Of a stretch of 64,000 bases of DNA, positions 10,527-23,114 are shown piece after piece; position 1 is the first letter of the stretch; each line of letters opens with the position of its first letter. This stretch comes from Bryopsis sp. KO-2023 (taxonomy: Eukaryota; Chlorophyta; Ulvophyceae; Bryopsidales; Bryopsidaceae). The stretch lies in contig BSYQ01000003.1 in assembly GCA_030272585.1 (NCBI GenBank), positions 2,728,001-2,792,000 of the forward strand. The letters run 5' to 3'. The translations under genes and the position numbers were made by a program. The notes below the pieces were generated by a model. That model made no database searches, was not told the DNA's origin, and was given only the letters and a program-made list of their open reading frames with translations.

Positions 10527-13500
10527 ATGGAAGGGAATCCCAACCCCAGGCGGGAGGAAGCAGAATTTTCGCCTCCGAAGGAATACGTGTCTTTGGAGAT
10601 TCAGGAGAGGGCGCCACAGCAATTCGTCAAAAGCAAGCTCTCTGCGGGTCCGTCGACTCACGAGTTGAGGAAATGGACGACTTTCAAGGATAGGGGCACG
10701 GACTTCTGGTCGTCGTTGCCTGCGTCGTCGCGAATTTTTCTGCTCTTGTCCTTACTGGACGCCGTCTTGATCATCGTTTATGCTTTCTGGCAGTTCCAGT
10801 GGGTCCGGAAGCACATCTTCGAGGTAAGGAGGTGGCCAACCCTTCACTCGTTGAACTGCACAACAGTAATTTCATCTCGTCCTCCCCAGACCCTCCTCGC
10901 TCTTTGTCGCGCAGTCGCGTGTGCGGGGACTTTAGTGGCATCTTCTGAAAAGATCCTCATAAAGGAGGTTGACGTCCCACTGGCTTGCCACTATTTTCTT
11001 TTCCCTGGGAATAGAAACTAGAGACTCGATGACGCCAGGGAGTTTTACGGGTGGCGACGACAATGACGAGTGTTTTTGCACTGAAACAGATAAGCAGCGA
11101 TTGCAGCGAAGACTCTGGTGGTGCTTGTGAGGAGCACCAACATGTGGTGTTGGCGATGCTGGTCACCGCTTTATTTTTTGTTGTCCTCGTGTGGGATTCC
11201 ATTTGGCACGAAAACGACTTCGAGCTGTTGTCGTCAATGGTGCTGTCGGCGGTTATGACGGGGCGTGTCGTTTATTTCTTGGTGAGTCAAGGGAGGGACA
11301 GGCCTCTCGTCTTGGATGAAGAGGGGAAAAGAGTGAGCTGGTGCTCTCACACTTTTTGTTGTTTCTCAGTGGGCCGTGTTATATCTAGTTAAAGGTTAAA
11401 ATACCTTTTGAATTTTTTTTCGGTCCCAGCCTCATTGAAACCAGAAGAAAAAATATAGAAAGATTGAAAAAGAAAATAGATCTTTTTCACATGGATAAAA
11501 CACAGCAATTAATTGAGCAAGATGCTTTCTGTTTGCTGCAGTACACTGCTGACAAAGTAAAGGAATATGCAAGGATAACTGGCTTGCTGCTGGCGTTGGT
11601 GTTTGAAACACTGACCATCGTATTTGCATACATGACATACAAGAAGTTTGGGTGGCGAGTTTACAGCAAATTAGCCTGTGATTTGAGGCTGAAAAATGCA
11701 GAAGAGAGGAGAACCTTGTATTTCAGATTTCACAGGTTCAGAACACTCATGAAACTGGATTTGCAGGTGATGTCATATGATAACAACTCCTTTTGTTTTC
11801 TTTTTTTCTTTGGAGGGGGTGGGGTGGGGTGGGGTGGTTCAAACCAAAGGATGATTTCACACTGCTTCAAAATGCAAGAATACCTCAATCGTTTTTTCAT
11901 TTTTTTCCAATTTTTTTTCTGTAGTTCAATCAAAGTTCTATGATGAAAATATGTGGGTGGACAAAGCACATCATGAAAACATAAACCCAACCTGAGTGTT
12001 CCCTGGCTATGTTTGGCTTCATTGTGTGATTTATTCTACCGCCTCAGTTTGGCAGATTTTGCAGAATGTACCTTCCCCTGACTTGGGCTTTTTGTGTTTC
12101 CACGATTTAGTTCTTGGTCCTGTTTGGAGTGACAGGCTTGACAATGGGGATTATGCTGAAAGACACTGCTATCACATGCCAAGGCAACATGATGCTCCTG
12201 TTTTCGACTGGCAGTGGATGTCTGGTTGGATTTATTTGGTTGTCCCTGGCATACCTGGCTGTTCGAAGGGACAAGAAATCGCTGGGAACTTTTCTGGAGT
12301 TCACTTGCCTTCTCACATTTACGTTGCCAATCCTGACGGTCGTTTCAGGTGGGCACACAAAGTGCTTCAATACCGACATGATAGGTCCATTATATGAATT
12401 CGAAGAAAATTGTGTAGGTTTCATATAGACATGTTGAACAACTGCTCACCAGTTTTCTTAGCTTCCCTTTCATAATAATTTCTTAATAATAATTAATAAT
12501 TTCTGGTCATTCCAACGGCAAGTAAAGAGATAGAATATAGAAAAAGAAGGAAGTGATTCACTCTGCCCGCCAACCAAGTGTTCCATGTTGCTGAGAATAA
12601 TTTGTTTGTGTGGGGTGGATGATGTTTCAGTTTATATAAGCGAAGACAGGGAGGTGTGGGAAGGAAAAGAATCTCTTCTGGTGGCCACGTTGTTATACAT
12701 CTCCACGAGAGTGGCGGTAAGTGATCTCATTTAATTTGTGAAAGAGATCCTATCTCAGATAAGCCATGCTGCTCATTCTTTAATAATCAAATTCTGACTC
12801 ATGAACTGGCGATTGATATGATTGGGGGTCAGCTCACACATAGGATCTGGGGAACTTTGCTGTTTTGTTCAATGCGGTTTCCACTTTGAAAAAATTACAA
12901 ACGTATGTTTGTTGATCTATCTGAGAGGATTGACATTGTGCTGCTTGGGTCCACTTGGTGTAGGTCTGGGTGTACATGCGAAGATTGTTGCGGGTGTCGA
13001 AGCCTGAAAAGAAATTGAGCTTGGGGGACACGTTCAAGCAACATGATACGAATCCAGACCTTCTTCCCATGTTTAAGGGAGCGTGGCTTGTGAGTGCAAG
13101 AGCGTTCATTTCACGCGTTTGGTGTTTTATTCGGGAATGTGTTGTTCAGCTCTCTTACTGCCAAATCTGGTGACGATCATGCATTATATTTTTGCAGACA
13201 AGCGAAAAGAAATTTATTTTGAATGCCACACAATGATGGGGAATGTCTGACATTTCATTTTTTTTGTTTTTTGCAGTACAAACCCTCCCCCCAGTCTCCC
13301 AACAAGAAGCGATTTTTTCAGCTGTCCCAGGATCACACCACCCTGAGGTGGGCTTGGAACAAATATGTAATTTTGTACTATGCAGACGAGCTTTTGACAG
13401 ATGACCTGAAGAAAACCATCACGCTGGTTTTCTCCATGGAACCGGACTTGGTGCTTGGATTCAAGGTACGCTTTCAAGTCCATCCTGATATTCTGTGTAA

Positions 13501-16388
13501 ACAGAAAATGGTGGTGTTTTCTCATCTTTCAAGGAGACCCTCTGTTTCGTGTTTGTAATGTGCACACAAACCACCAGATTTGAGCTGAGCACGTGTGTGT
13601 GTGTTGTGCGACAGACCATGAGTGAATATGAGGACTGGAAGCGTGGATTTCACTTGCTGCTGACGATGTTGATGGCTCCGGATCCTGGAATTGATCGATG
13701 CAGTCTCAATAACAGGCCTGGAAGGAGCATGATGCACATCGACTACAGGAACCAATCAAGTATGTGCTCAGTGATCGTCCGAACAACATGAAGATGGAAT
13801 ATACCTCACCGGTGTTTTTTTTCGTCATGGTCGTCCTTCGCTCTTTCCATTGCTTGTTTTGGTTTTGCAGATAATGTGCTGCAAAAGTTTTTAGGTGGCT
13901 TTGGTATATCCACGACCAGTAGGTGGAGCATTACGGATCAGAAAAAGAAGCGGCCGAAGCACAGAATGTCTCGGAAAGCTGAACTGAGCCGCAATGTGGT
14001 GAGTTTAAACTTGAAACAACCCTTGGCAGGGTTTTCTTCGTTTGAGGGCAAGGAGTGGTGGAAAATCAAAAAAGAGTGGCGGAAAATTAAAAAACAATGG
14101 TGGAAAAATCTACAAAAAAAAGTGGAGGAAAATCAAAACAGACTCGAGGAAAATCGAAACGAAGTGAGGAAAAGGAAAAAAAAGAGATATCAGGTGTTGT
14201 GAAACTATAGCACGGACATTTATAGATTCAGATGATATGCCCCAACATCAGTGAACACATGAATATATGGTAACAGTGTTTGTGGTTTGAATAAAGAGTG
14301 GGAGTGGCAGTATGAGCATGACACCTGCCGATAGTAATACTGCGCCAATGCATGAGGGGGGACTCCACCCTGGTGGAGAGCTGGTGACTGTTGCACCTGG
14401 CCATTTCAGAGTTGTGATGCCAGAACATCTGGTGCGCTTTGGTATCGTCTATTGATTTTTTTGGCTTGTGTGTGGGCTGCCTCAAATTGTTGGGACTATG
14501 CTGAACACCTTGTTTTCTTGGGATGCTGTTTTCCTGCAGAGTGCCAGCTCCACGGACCGCAACAACAACAAGTTGGGGAAGGAAAACTCCATGTCAGGAC
14601 AACAGCAAAGGGACTCCGGTGAGTGAGCTCCTCCTAGATCATCTTTCGACCCCTTTTGTTCTTGTTTGGAAAGAATTTCAGCCGACTGCCAGTTCATAGA
14701 ATATGAAAGGATTAGTAGCGTCAAATGTGGGAGAGGTTTGATTTCGTTCTTGATTGTGAGTTTCTGTTGAGAGTTGGTGCGGTTTGTTTTTAACAGGTAA
14801 GAATACGTTCAACAATGAAACTAGTGCTGATTTGGCTGGAATGCCTCAGAAACCGAGCGTCATCCATGGTTTAGGCCTTCAGGTGGGTTCAGAAAATATC
14901 ACCGAGGGATCCTTGCAAGATGTGTGTTCTTTGCCAGTTTTCGGTCAGCTGCATTTTGTCTGTGAAGTCCTGTTGGCTTTCTTTGCTGCAATTGGATATC
15001 GCCACATTGATGCGTTTCTTAGTCTTGATCGTTGGCTTTGTAGATGCCCATTGAAATGATCGACCACAATGACTTGGAATTTGGTAAATTTCTTGGGGCC
15101 GGTGCTGAAGGAGCCGTGTGGGCAGCTTGGTATCAAGAAACGCCAGTTGCTGTCAAGAAAACGGACTCCATGAATGAGGTGAGCATGTTTCATGGTGTGA
15201 AAGCCACGGTTGTCATTTTCGCTTCAGGATAGACCTCAAGATGTTTTTTTTTTTTTTGTGTCCAGCTTGAAATCATCGTGAGTGCAAATCAGCACGACAA
15301 CATAGTGGGGTTCCGTGGGCTCGCAAAGGATGGGTCTTCGACGTTTTTGGTGTTGGAGTATTGCCCTCGAGGAACTCTGGATGGCATGTTGCATCACACT
15401 CGAATGACTCGATGGGATCTGACCAAAGTGTTGCAAATGGTGCGAGGAGTGGCCCGGGGCATGCTGCATTTACACACCAGAAAACCAGCGATTCTGCACA
15501 GGGATCTGAAGCCAGGTGAGTCATATGGAATCACGCTGTGTTTTCAGGCTCTGAAAACAGTGGTGGTTTTGCGATTTTTTAACGATTGAAACTTGCTGAT
15601 GCAGGGAATATATTCATTGGCCATGGTCTCGTTTTGAAGATTGGTGATTTTGGCATGAGCCGACATGTGGCGAACGACCCGGATCAAATGGAGGGAAGGA
15701 CGAAGCCACCTCTCAAAAGGCAATTTACAACTGGAGTGATTGGAACTGCTGCGTATTCCGCACCAGAGTTGATTGACGAACGTCTCCAGAGCCACGAATA
15801 CAGCAAAGGCCAAATGCTGAAGGCTGATGTAAGGATGCTGCCCACATTCTCTCACATGTTGTCGGGTTGCTGCAAGTGTAATTTTTTTTTCAATGCAGAA
15901 AATACTGGCTTGGGTTTCTTGTGCAGGTGTATTCGTTTGGGGTGTGCTTGTGGGAAATCGCAGAGCGTGAAAGGCCGTTCGAAGGAATGACTTCTTACGA
16001 AATCGCTGCACAATGGCTCAGCAACCCAGAGGACATGAAACTACCAGCGTTGTCTGTTCCAAAAGACGCCACCACAGCTGATCTGAAGATCCTTAACGAA
16101 TGTCAGAACCTCGTCCAGCAATGTACATCCATTGATGCAAACAGGTGCGTGTTCAATGAACAATCAAAAAGGAAGATTCGTATACTTCTCCAGAGAAAGC
16201 CATATGTGAATCAAGGCTGAAAACTCATTTGTGTAGTGGATGTGGGTCTTTTCCAGCTGCTTTTCCGGAGATGTTAAATGTTTTTCTTTTTTTTTTGCTT
16301 TATCAGACGACCAGACTTCAAGACGATCCTGAAGAGACTAAAACAAGTGCACAATGACATCAATGCTGGGAAAGTGGCTGGCATCTGA
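10527..16388 (+). CDS. Multi-pass membrane protein with PH domain and TKL-type kinase domain
   Basis: Sixteen exons agree in phase and give 916 residues: 10527-10823, 11039-11281, 11542-11766, 12111-12348, 12631-12716, 12964-13089, 13277-13465, 13615-13759, 13871-13998, 14540-14618, 14797-14882, 15044-15178, 15266-15515, 15605-15828, 15927-16144, 16307-16388. Residues about 66-380 contain seven or eight hydrophobic segments. Residues about 406-490 resemble a PH domain (RFFQLSQDHTTLRWAWNKY, closing W in EDWKRGFHLLL). The kinase spans about 625-910: glycine loop GAGAEGAV, VAVK Lys652, HRDLKPGN with Asp739, DFG with Asp757, then YSAPEL and DVYSFGVCLWEI. All catalytic residues are present, so it should be active. 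The style is TKL (Raf/MLK/CTR1-like). Fusions of seven-span receptors to TKL kinases are known in oomycetes and amoebae; a PH domain between them is less familiar. It is likely a plasma-membrane sensor kinase; the ligand is unknown. Exon 2's acceptor is the least certain. Confidence 0.8.
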
Positions 16389-18461
16389 TTTTTCTCACAT
16401 CTTAACTTCAGATTTCGTTGTCTTTTCTCTTTGTCAAACCCACCACTCCGCTCATTCCGCTTTTCGATATATAGACACACACGCACCTGTATATTATTTC
16501 CTCTGTTTGCTTTGGGCATTACGCAATGTAGGCTAACTGATCTGTGCACTCTGGAATGGAACATGGGGAAGCGTTTGGCAAATATGCGAAAGGATGGACA
16601 TTTTCGCTTGTTGTTTTAGTAGGAAGGGAAGGGGAGGGGGGCTTCTTTTATGGCAAGGTTTCCCTTGAAGCCGTTTTAGATTTCGTGATTGTTATCCAGC
16701 ATTGCCAGAGGGGTTTTCTCCTCTTTTAAAAAAAACATGTGTGAAGGGGATGGAAAGCGGCAAGTAATGATGTCAAAGAGAAAGTGGTTTTGGTAAAGGA
16801 AAAGAGAGGAATCAAGGATTTTGTGTGTGGACCTATTTGTGTGCACCTTTTTTTGTCTAAGAGGAGGTGCTCGATTTTGCTAAAGAAAAGAGGGGTGAAA
16901 AAGGACAGGGGTTTCTATGTACATGGGTGCAGATAGGTATGGTTAAAGAGTGTGCAGGTGTTTTGTTTCTGTCACCACAGCGTGCCGTGCTGGACTCGGG
17001 GTTTGGGAAAAAATAAGCTACAGAGAAATCACGATGGGTTGTGGTGGGTTTTTACCTTGGAGAGGAAAGTGGTGTTTTTTCTTTGTTGTGCTCGTGCTTT
17101 TTTTTAACAGTAAATACTGTGGGAATTTGGGGGTTTCTAGAACTTGTTGGGTGGTTGAAAGAGGAAAAGAGGGAAAATGACACCTGTTGTTGTTTTTTTG
17201 GGGGGAATTGCAAACTTTGACTGGCAAACCAATGGCTCCATCAGTGACAGGAAGAGTTATATTTTTCTATGTGTGTGGCATTTGGGGGTTGGGTCTTGGA
17301 AACATTCACAAGCAAGCAAGCAGTGGGGTGTACATCACAAAGAGGCTTTCTTTCTTTTTTTTTTTTACTGTGTTGTCATTCAAATTTTTTCAGACGAATC
17401 TGTGTTCGATCTGAAAAACTTCAGTAGCGACATGGTCAATGATAGAAGACATCACAGTTGCTCGACTGACAAGCGTTAGAACCTCACGAATGTGTTGTTC
17501 GAGGTTTTGTGGTCAAATGCAGTAGCTATGAGAATGCGCATAGGGGAAGAGGATATTGGATGGACCTAGTTATCCAGATGTGAAGATAGGTCATGGCTTG
17601 GGTGCGTGAAAAGAAACTGTATGGAGACATTGTCTGAAGGAGAAGAAAAAAACCCTCGTTTGGGCTTCTTTTTTTTCCCCTCCAAAGTTTGTGTGGAGAA
17701 TCTGCATGAGGGGGGTAAAGAAAAAGGAAGAAAAAAACTTGAAAAAAAGGAAAAAAAAAACCTGGAAGAAAAAAAAACAAAAAATGGGAGGGTTTTGATA
17801 TTATAGTCATCGTGGAACAATCACCACAGTATGATTTGTGTTTTGAACTTTTGAAGAAACAAGGGGAGAGGAAACAGAAATGAACTCTCTATGGTTGTTC
17901 AGGCTATGTTTTTCTTTCAAGCATTTCATCGAAAACACCACAAGGAGGGTTTTTGTATGAAAAACAATATTTTCTTTGTTTTTTGGGGGGGAGGGGCTAG
18001 CTTCGACAATATTGTTTGGGGAAAAGGAAAATTAAAAAAAGATTAAAAGAGTGAATCAATAGGAAAGGAAAATTGAAACACAGTTGATGTTATATATTGA
18101 TTGCCAATATTAATAAGAGAGTTTAGAGATGTTGCATTATTTGTTAAGATGATGCTCAGATAATGCTGTTTGCTTCTTTTTGGTTTCTTTTTTTCTCATT
18201 CAAAGGGTTTTCATGTAATGATCCCTCAAATTTTGCTGGGGGGGGCGGTTTTCTGTCAAGAAAAGGTTGGAAAATTTTTGCTGGTGGAATCTGACAGGTC
18301 CACCGCAGATGGGCTCAAATTTATTGTTACTGTTGTGATATGATGTCTTCTACGATCGAGGATTCTAATGATTGTACAATACGGGTGGAGCTCACCCCTC
18401 CTGTCCCTATCAATAGTGGATTCAGTACTGAGACTGGTAGAAAAAACCTTGGATGCTGAAC
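16389..18461. other. Intergenic; one possible terminal exon near 17392-17479
   Basis: Low-complexity, T/G-rich sequence with many A and T runs, including the 3' flank of the kinase gene. A good acceptor (ttttttcag ending near 17391) is followed by an open stretch reading ESVFDLKNFSSDMVNDRRHH to a stop at 17479. It may be the last exon of an unrecognised + strand gene, but upstream exons could not be fixed. Otherwise nothing recognised. Confidence 0.25.
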
Positions 18462-18773
18462 AATCAATCAATTACATTATAGCAAAAAGAGGCCATCACC
18501 CTTTATGGATGCTGAAGAGCAAAACCCCCTCTTTCCTCCAATAAAAATTTGCCTGACATTGGAATCGTTTTTGTCGAGTCTTGATTTAATGACTTGTTCA
18601 GTGAAAACCTCATTAGCTTAATCTCTTTTAGCTCAATCATTTTTTCTTTGGAACAGTGGGATTTTCTTTGTCCATTTTCTTGGGTGGGTTTTGTTTTTGT
18701 TGTTCTTACCTTGAATTACTCTGGCATTATGGGGGGTGATGGCCTCTTTTTGCTGTAATTGATTAATTGATTG
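18462..18773. repeat. Inverted repeat with about 310 bases span (MITE-like or UTR hairpin)
   Basis: The left arm (about 18462-18500) and the reverse complement of the right arm (about 18732-18773) share a perfect 20-base core, agcaaaaagaggccatcacc, plus flanking caattaca and caatcaat with small indels. The internal part of about 230 bases shows no open frame of note. The string aaaacctcattag occurs at about 18606 and again just outside the right arm. No clear target duplication was found. Confidence 0.6.
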
Positions 18774-18924
18774 AAAACCTCATTAGTAAACGTCATTAGT
18801 GTGACGCGCGTGTTCGCACGATTCTGTCCATCTCGTAAAAATGTCCCCACCTGAAGACGTCCCCCACCCCATACCATCGTAGGAAGGAGTCTTGCCTCCC
18901 AGCTGCCAACAGTGAAAGTACAGA

Positions 18925-19915
18925 ATGTCGATGCTCCAAAAAGTTCTCGCTGGTAATGTTATCAAGAACAAGTGCAAGAAAAAGGGTGGAGAAAGAAAAC
19001 TGTTTCTTGTCCTTGGGTACGGGAAAGACATCCCTTGTTGCAGCTGAGTTGGTTTCCATTTTGGCTTCAAACTGCAGCTGACTCCGCTGGTCCGGCAGTT
19101 CATCGACTCTATGAACACAGCGGGAAAGCTTTGGCGGGTAAGAGTTTCAGCAAAAGTATTGTATCGACGCGTCCTTACCCAAGCTGGGTGAAGCTTCCAA
19201 TGTGTGCAACCCTTTTCGACCCTTTGTGCAACAACATTTTCAACAGCAACAGTACGCTTTTCCTTCTTTGGTACTTGTTTTCTTCTGTTTCTGTGGTCTG
19301 ACGGAAGCTTGTTTATCTGCCAGGCCTTGTACCATTGGCAATTCTCTCACCCCAGGTAATGCTCCATTTTTCAGGGATTGCCAGTCAATTCGCACAGGAA
19401 ACAATCGGCCTGAATGGCTGATGGAGAATACATAGTGAATTTCCTTGATGCAACAGGAGGGACACCAAACAGAGCAAGATTTGATTTGATGTTCCTTTCT
19501 TGTTCTATTATTTTTATTTTTTTTGGGGGGGGGCACATCCGTTTGAAACCATTATGTTTTTGATGCTGTTTTTCTTGATGATGACATTTTTTTTGAATCT
19601 TTGTGTACAGGACAGCTCTGTGGCCATGGTGACTGATTTGGCACTGGTGCCTGTGATCACACTGCATTCACACGTCTCCATGAACTGCGTTATCTCTGAC
19701 TATGTTCCCCGTTCAGTTCGTGGTAAGGCCATTTGTCTATGCACATATCTTGTTGCTGGAGGCGTTGCTGGATTGTAGGTGAAATCTGTTTGTGAAATTC
19801 AGGACTCTCCAGGTGGGGAATGCTTGGTGTGAGTGCTGCAGCTGCAATTGGTCTCACTCGGCTTGCTGTTTCTGGGCCTGGTATCGCAGGAAGTGTCAAA
19901 CGGCTGTGGGACTGA
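18925..19915 (+). CDS. SDHD: Succinate dehydrogenase membrane anchor subunit (CybS)
   Basis: Five exons, 18925-18952, 19078-19137, 19324-19355, 19611-19722 and 19803-19915, join in phase to give 114 residues. The reconstructed protein reads like SDHD throughout: GLVPLAILSPQ before helix 2, then the heme-binding loop LHSHVSMNCVISDYVP, in which the His of LHSH is the expected heme b ligand and the Asp-Tyr pair lies near the quinone site. It ends GPGIAGSVKRLWD, a typical SDHD C-terminus. The product anchors the SDHA/SDHB catalytic dimer in the mitochondrial inner membrane and passes electrons to ubiquinone. It is shorter than human SDHD (159 residues) mainly because the N-terminal targeting part is short. 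An in-frame TGA lies 12 bases upstream of the ATG at 18925, so the start cannot be farther upstream without another exon. Confidence 0.85.
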
Positions 19916-20914
19916 AGAAACGAATTTTCAGCCTTTGGGACTTTGCACAAAAATGTACATGCTGAAGTGGTGGTGTAGACTTCAGTAGGAGGGCTGTAAA
20001 GCCCAGGCTTTTGGTTTAGGAGGGGGAAATGAATTACCTAAAGAATGAAGGCAAGGAAACATATGATAATGATTCTCAAAAACTGAAGCCTCTCCTGGCA
20101 ACATCCCTGGTGTAGGACCCTCCAAAACAAGAGTATGTATCTAGTATGTAATGTGAGATTTTCTTGGTTTTCTGCTGAGGTGGCCCAATAAGTAATATTG
20201 TGGAAATGATGCTCATACTTTATTTAGACAGGAATGAGCTTGGTCTGTTTGAAAAAGCCCAATGATCTGAGCTGATTGGCAAGAGAGATCACAGCAACAG
20301 TTCGGCATTGCCACGCCTGACCTTCTGCTTGTGTGGCAGCTGCCTCCTGTTGGGGTAGTACTAAGCAACTACGAAATCAAATCTTTGCATCATTCTTTTG
20401 ATCTCCATAACCGTTGAAATCTACATCCAGAATTCCTTATTTCCAAGCATCGTCTTGTCGTTTTCTTTCGATTTCTCCTCCGCCAATCTAGTGTTGTGAA
20501 TTGTGAGACTGCTGAAGAAATATGCTGAATTCATATACATGTACTCATCAAAATCTTCACAAGGCCGAGCATTCTGTGCCAACAACAAAAATAAGGCAGG
20601 ACGAATACTCTACACGAATTCAGAGTCCACGCACATCTTACTCATTGTTTCTTCTATCTGTGTTATCACTGTCAAAATTTTTTTGCATAGATACACGCAA
20701 CCAGCAGCAGACAACATCCCATTTCTCGTCTCCCCCGGTACGCCCCCACCCCTTCCTCCTCCTGAAGTGAGCAATCTCTATACCGCCCTTTTTATTCACT
20801 TTCTTCCAATTTTTTCAAATAGACATGTTGACCCCGAAAACAGCATCGGTGGCAAACACAAAGAGGTATACACACAAGTGTATTGCCAAATTAAATTATG
20901 CACTAGTAAACAAG
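19916..20914. other. Intergenic, no gene recognised
   Basis: 3' flank of SDHD followed by A/T-rich sequence. A + frame near 20503-20922 has no recognisable content. Beyond about 20500 the + strand becomes C/A-rich, in line with a minus-strand transcription unit. Confidence 0.35.
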
Positions 20915-21139
20915 CTAAATGAACCCCCCCCCCCACTTATTCCCTCGTCCATGGAAAGATAATCCAACAACCATTCTCTCCGATTCGTGCAGTTTCTGAT
21001 AATTTGTATTTAACCATCTATCAATTTCAGCTCGAACTATCACATAAATGGAAAAATGGCAGCCCCCCATAACAAGATAGGCCAGAACAAGGCAAGTTTC
21101 CACCAGCAACATACAACCAGACAGGGAAATTTTCGCAGT
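20915..21139 (-). CDS. Candidate terminal exon of a minus-strand gene
   Basis: On the minus strand a strong acceptor (T-rich tract, then aacag) is followed by 75 codons to a stop at 20915. The product has a hydrophobic segment (MLLVETCLVLAYLVMGG) that may span a membrane. A second frame in the same stretch is also open for about 38 codons, so the frame is uncertain. It could be the 3' exon of the gene starting at 23114, since all those exon borders are phase 0, but the connecting intron would be about 1.5 kb. Confidence 0.25.
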   Translation of the reverse strand, partial: TAKISLSGCMLLVETCLVLAYLVMGGCHFSIYVIVRAEIDRWLNTNYQKLHESERMVVGLSFHGRGNKWGGGFI

Positions 21140-22614
21140 CTGTTTCATTAAACAGAAAATAAAAATAGAGAGGGAAAGACACAAACAGATCTCGCAGCAT
21201 AAATGAACTAAACAAGCACTGTTTTTTTTGGAAATGGCAGTTGGCTTTCATTCACCTCTCTATGAAATCATTAAAATCAACAAGCACAATCTCTTCGTTA
21301 TTTTTTTGGCCCAACTTCCAGGTGGACAGCCAAACTCCAAATCAAGATACTTTTATCAATATGATCCATCACTATCCCCTACTCACATCAGCAACCTTTT
21401 TCTAGATCTGTTTTTGTTTTTATGCTCAACAATTTCCCTTAATCCTACGTTTGTACTATGCTTCTTCTGACAACACTCTCCATTTGCTGTATTGGTTTTT
21501 TCTTCCCTTCATTTTCTTTGTCCCTCAAACCCCCAAGAGAAAAAACCAAAACGGAAAAGAACTGCAAGAAAATTCGACTACGAACATAGGATAGAACTGA
21601 AAATAATTGCTGAGGGTTTTTCTTGGTCTCCCTTTCTCTTCATTTGTTTTTCCAAATGGGGACAGAGGACTCTTAAGCAAATAAGAAAAAATCTAGCTCT
21701 AACAACCAGAAATAGTTTTGTAGCGGAAACGGATTGGAAAAATTCCCTCACTGTCTCTACCCAAAGATTTCACCTCTTCATCAGCAGTTCAATCACAGAT
21801 ACCCACACCTCAGGGATCACTAAATGTACAGAAACTGGAAAACGAGGATCACGACATCCCAACACAAGTACGACATGCGCATGACCCTTTCAAGGGCCAT
21901 CGTGATCTTAGGATTTCCTATAACCCACGATTCCCAAATATAGGAAGAGAAAAATCCGGCACTATTCCATCACAAGAATGGACCCTCATCGAAACACGAG
22001 TTTCCCTAGCTATCTACCCACCCACTGTGTACATTTTTTGGTGTATTTTTTCCCTCATGTTGGGTCAGGGGCCATGCCCTCCACCCCCCCCCCCCCTTCC
22101 CAACTGCAGCCCAAAACTTGACATGCCAATAGTGTATATCGAGTTTTCTTTTAAGATTATGCAAGGCAATACAAAAACCTACCAGGCCCCAGCTGCCAGA
22201 ATGGCTGGACTCTCTTTCCCCCCTGAAATTTCTGTGTTCTTCTTTTTCTCCCCACCTATAATGCCCATCTTTTTCATGTTTCAGCCCACAATCTTTCTTT
22301 TTTCACCCAGATTCTCCTATTCCTTGCTGAGTTTCTTTTTTTGTTTTTTTTCGTGGTGGGATTGAAAAAGCAGCACAGTTTCCCAGGCTGCAATGCACCT
22401 TTCATTCTAAGTTTCAGAATATCTTGCTCACATTATGCAGTCGACAATATCATGGCCAACGGAAAAAGAAACAAACATGATTCACTGACAAAACAGCGGT
22501 TGCCCCATTTTACATTTGTTTGGGTTTGGTGGAAAGGAAAGAAAAAAAAAAAAACACTAGAAGCAAAAACTGGTCAGCCAACAAGATCCAACCAGCAAAA
22601 AAACTGGCACCTAC
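21140..22614. other. Long putative intron or intergenic stretch
   Basis: Pyrimidine- and A-rich on the + strand, with C runs near 22084. A + frame at 21492-21884 has a basic segment but no recognised domain. I see no supportable gene; the stretch fits as intron or UTR of a minus-strand unit. Confidence 0.3.
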
Positions 22615-23114
22615 GTCATTTCTGCCTTCATATGGGAAGCTATCCACCTCCTGGTGCACCTCCATTGCAGGGTAGAAATTGCCGTTGCCTAGGAATCCGT
22701 TGACCAAAGAGCTTTGCTCCGTTGTCACATGGTTCAGCTGGGAGAAACAGGAAGAAAATCAAAACTCAACTGTGGTTTCCAAGTGTGTGTTGAAAACATT
22801 GCAGAGGAGCCGCAAGTCAGTCTTACATATTCCAATTCTGGGGATGATGTCAAGACCAGCCTGATCTCCTTCTGGCTGCTGATGTCGCTCGTCACTGTCG
22901 TCCACCCCTCTTTGACTTCGATGGCCATCATCGCCAAAATCATATCCTCCGAACTTCTCCCTATTGGCGTCGTCCTCATTCCAGCCAGCACCGACCTGAA
23001 ACGGGGCTCCAGGCTCCGAAGCCGCAGCGAATGTCCAGTCGACCGCGGAGCCGCCATCCTCGACAAGTGATCTCGAGTGACGGACAGCACCGATCTCATT
23101 CCCTGCACCGCCAT
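22615..23114 (-). CDS. Unrecognised minus-strand protein, N-terminal exons
   Basis: Exon 1 (23114-22827) and exon 2 (22737-22615) are bounded by GTAAGA and GTAGGT donors and a T-rich acceptor (ctcccag), phase 0 at each border. Together they encode 137 residues. The N-terminus is rich in R, S and A with no acidic residue except one Asp in the first 35 residues, like a mitochondrial targeting peptide. The rest (for example AMMAIEVKEGWTTVTSDISS) is not a family I recognise. An alternative frame through the same exons is also open and acidic and ends at a stop inside exon 2, so the frame is not certain. Later exons were not fixed. Confidence 0.4.

Noticed and set aside
19005..19077. P-loop-like string GTGKTS on the + strand
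   Set aside because: It lies in SDHD intron 1, lacks the preceding GPP of helicase or AAA motifs and runs into a stop.
18796..19118. Minus-strand ORF with protein-like content opposite the SDHD start
   Set aside because: The + strand SDHD exons match a known family with consistent splicing; the minus frame has no family match.
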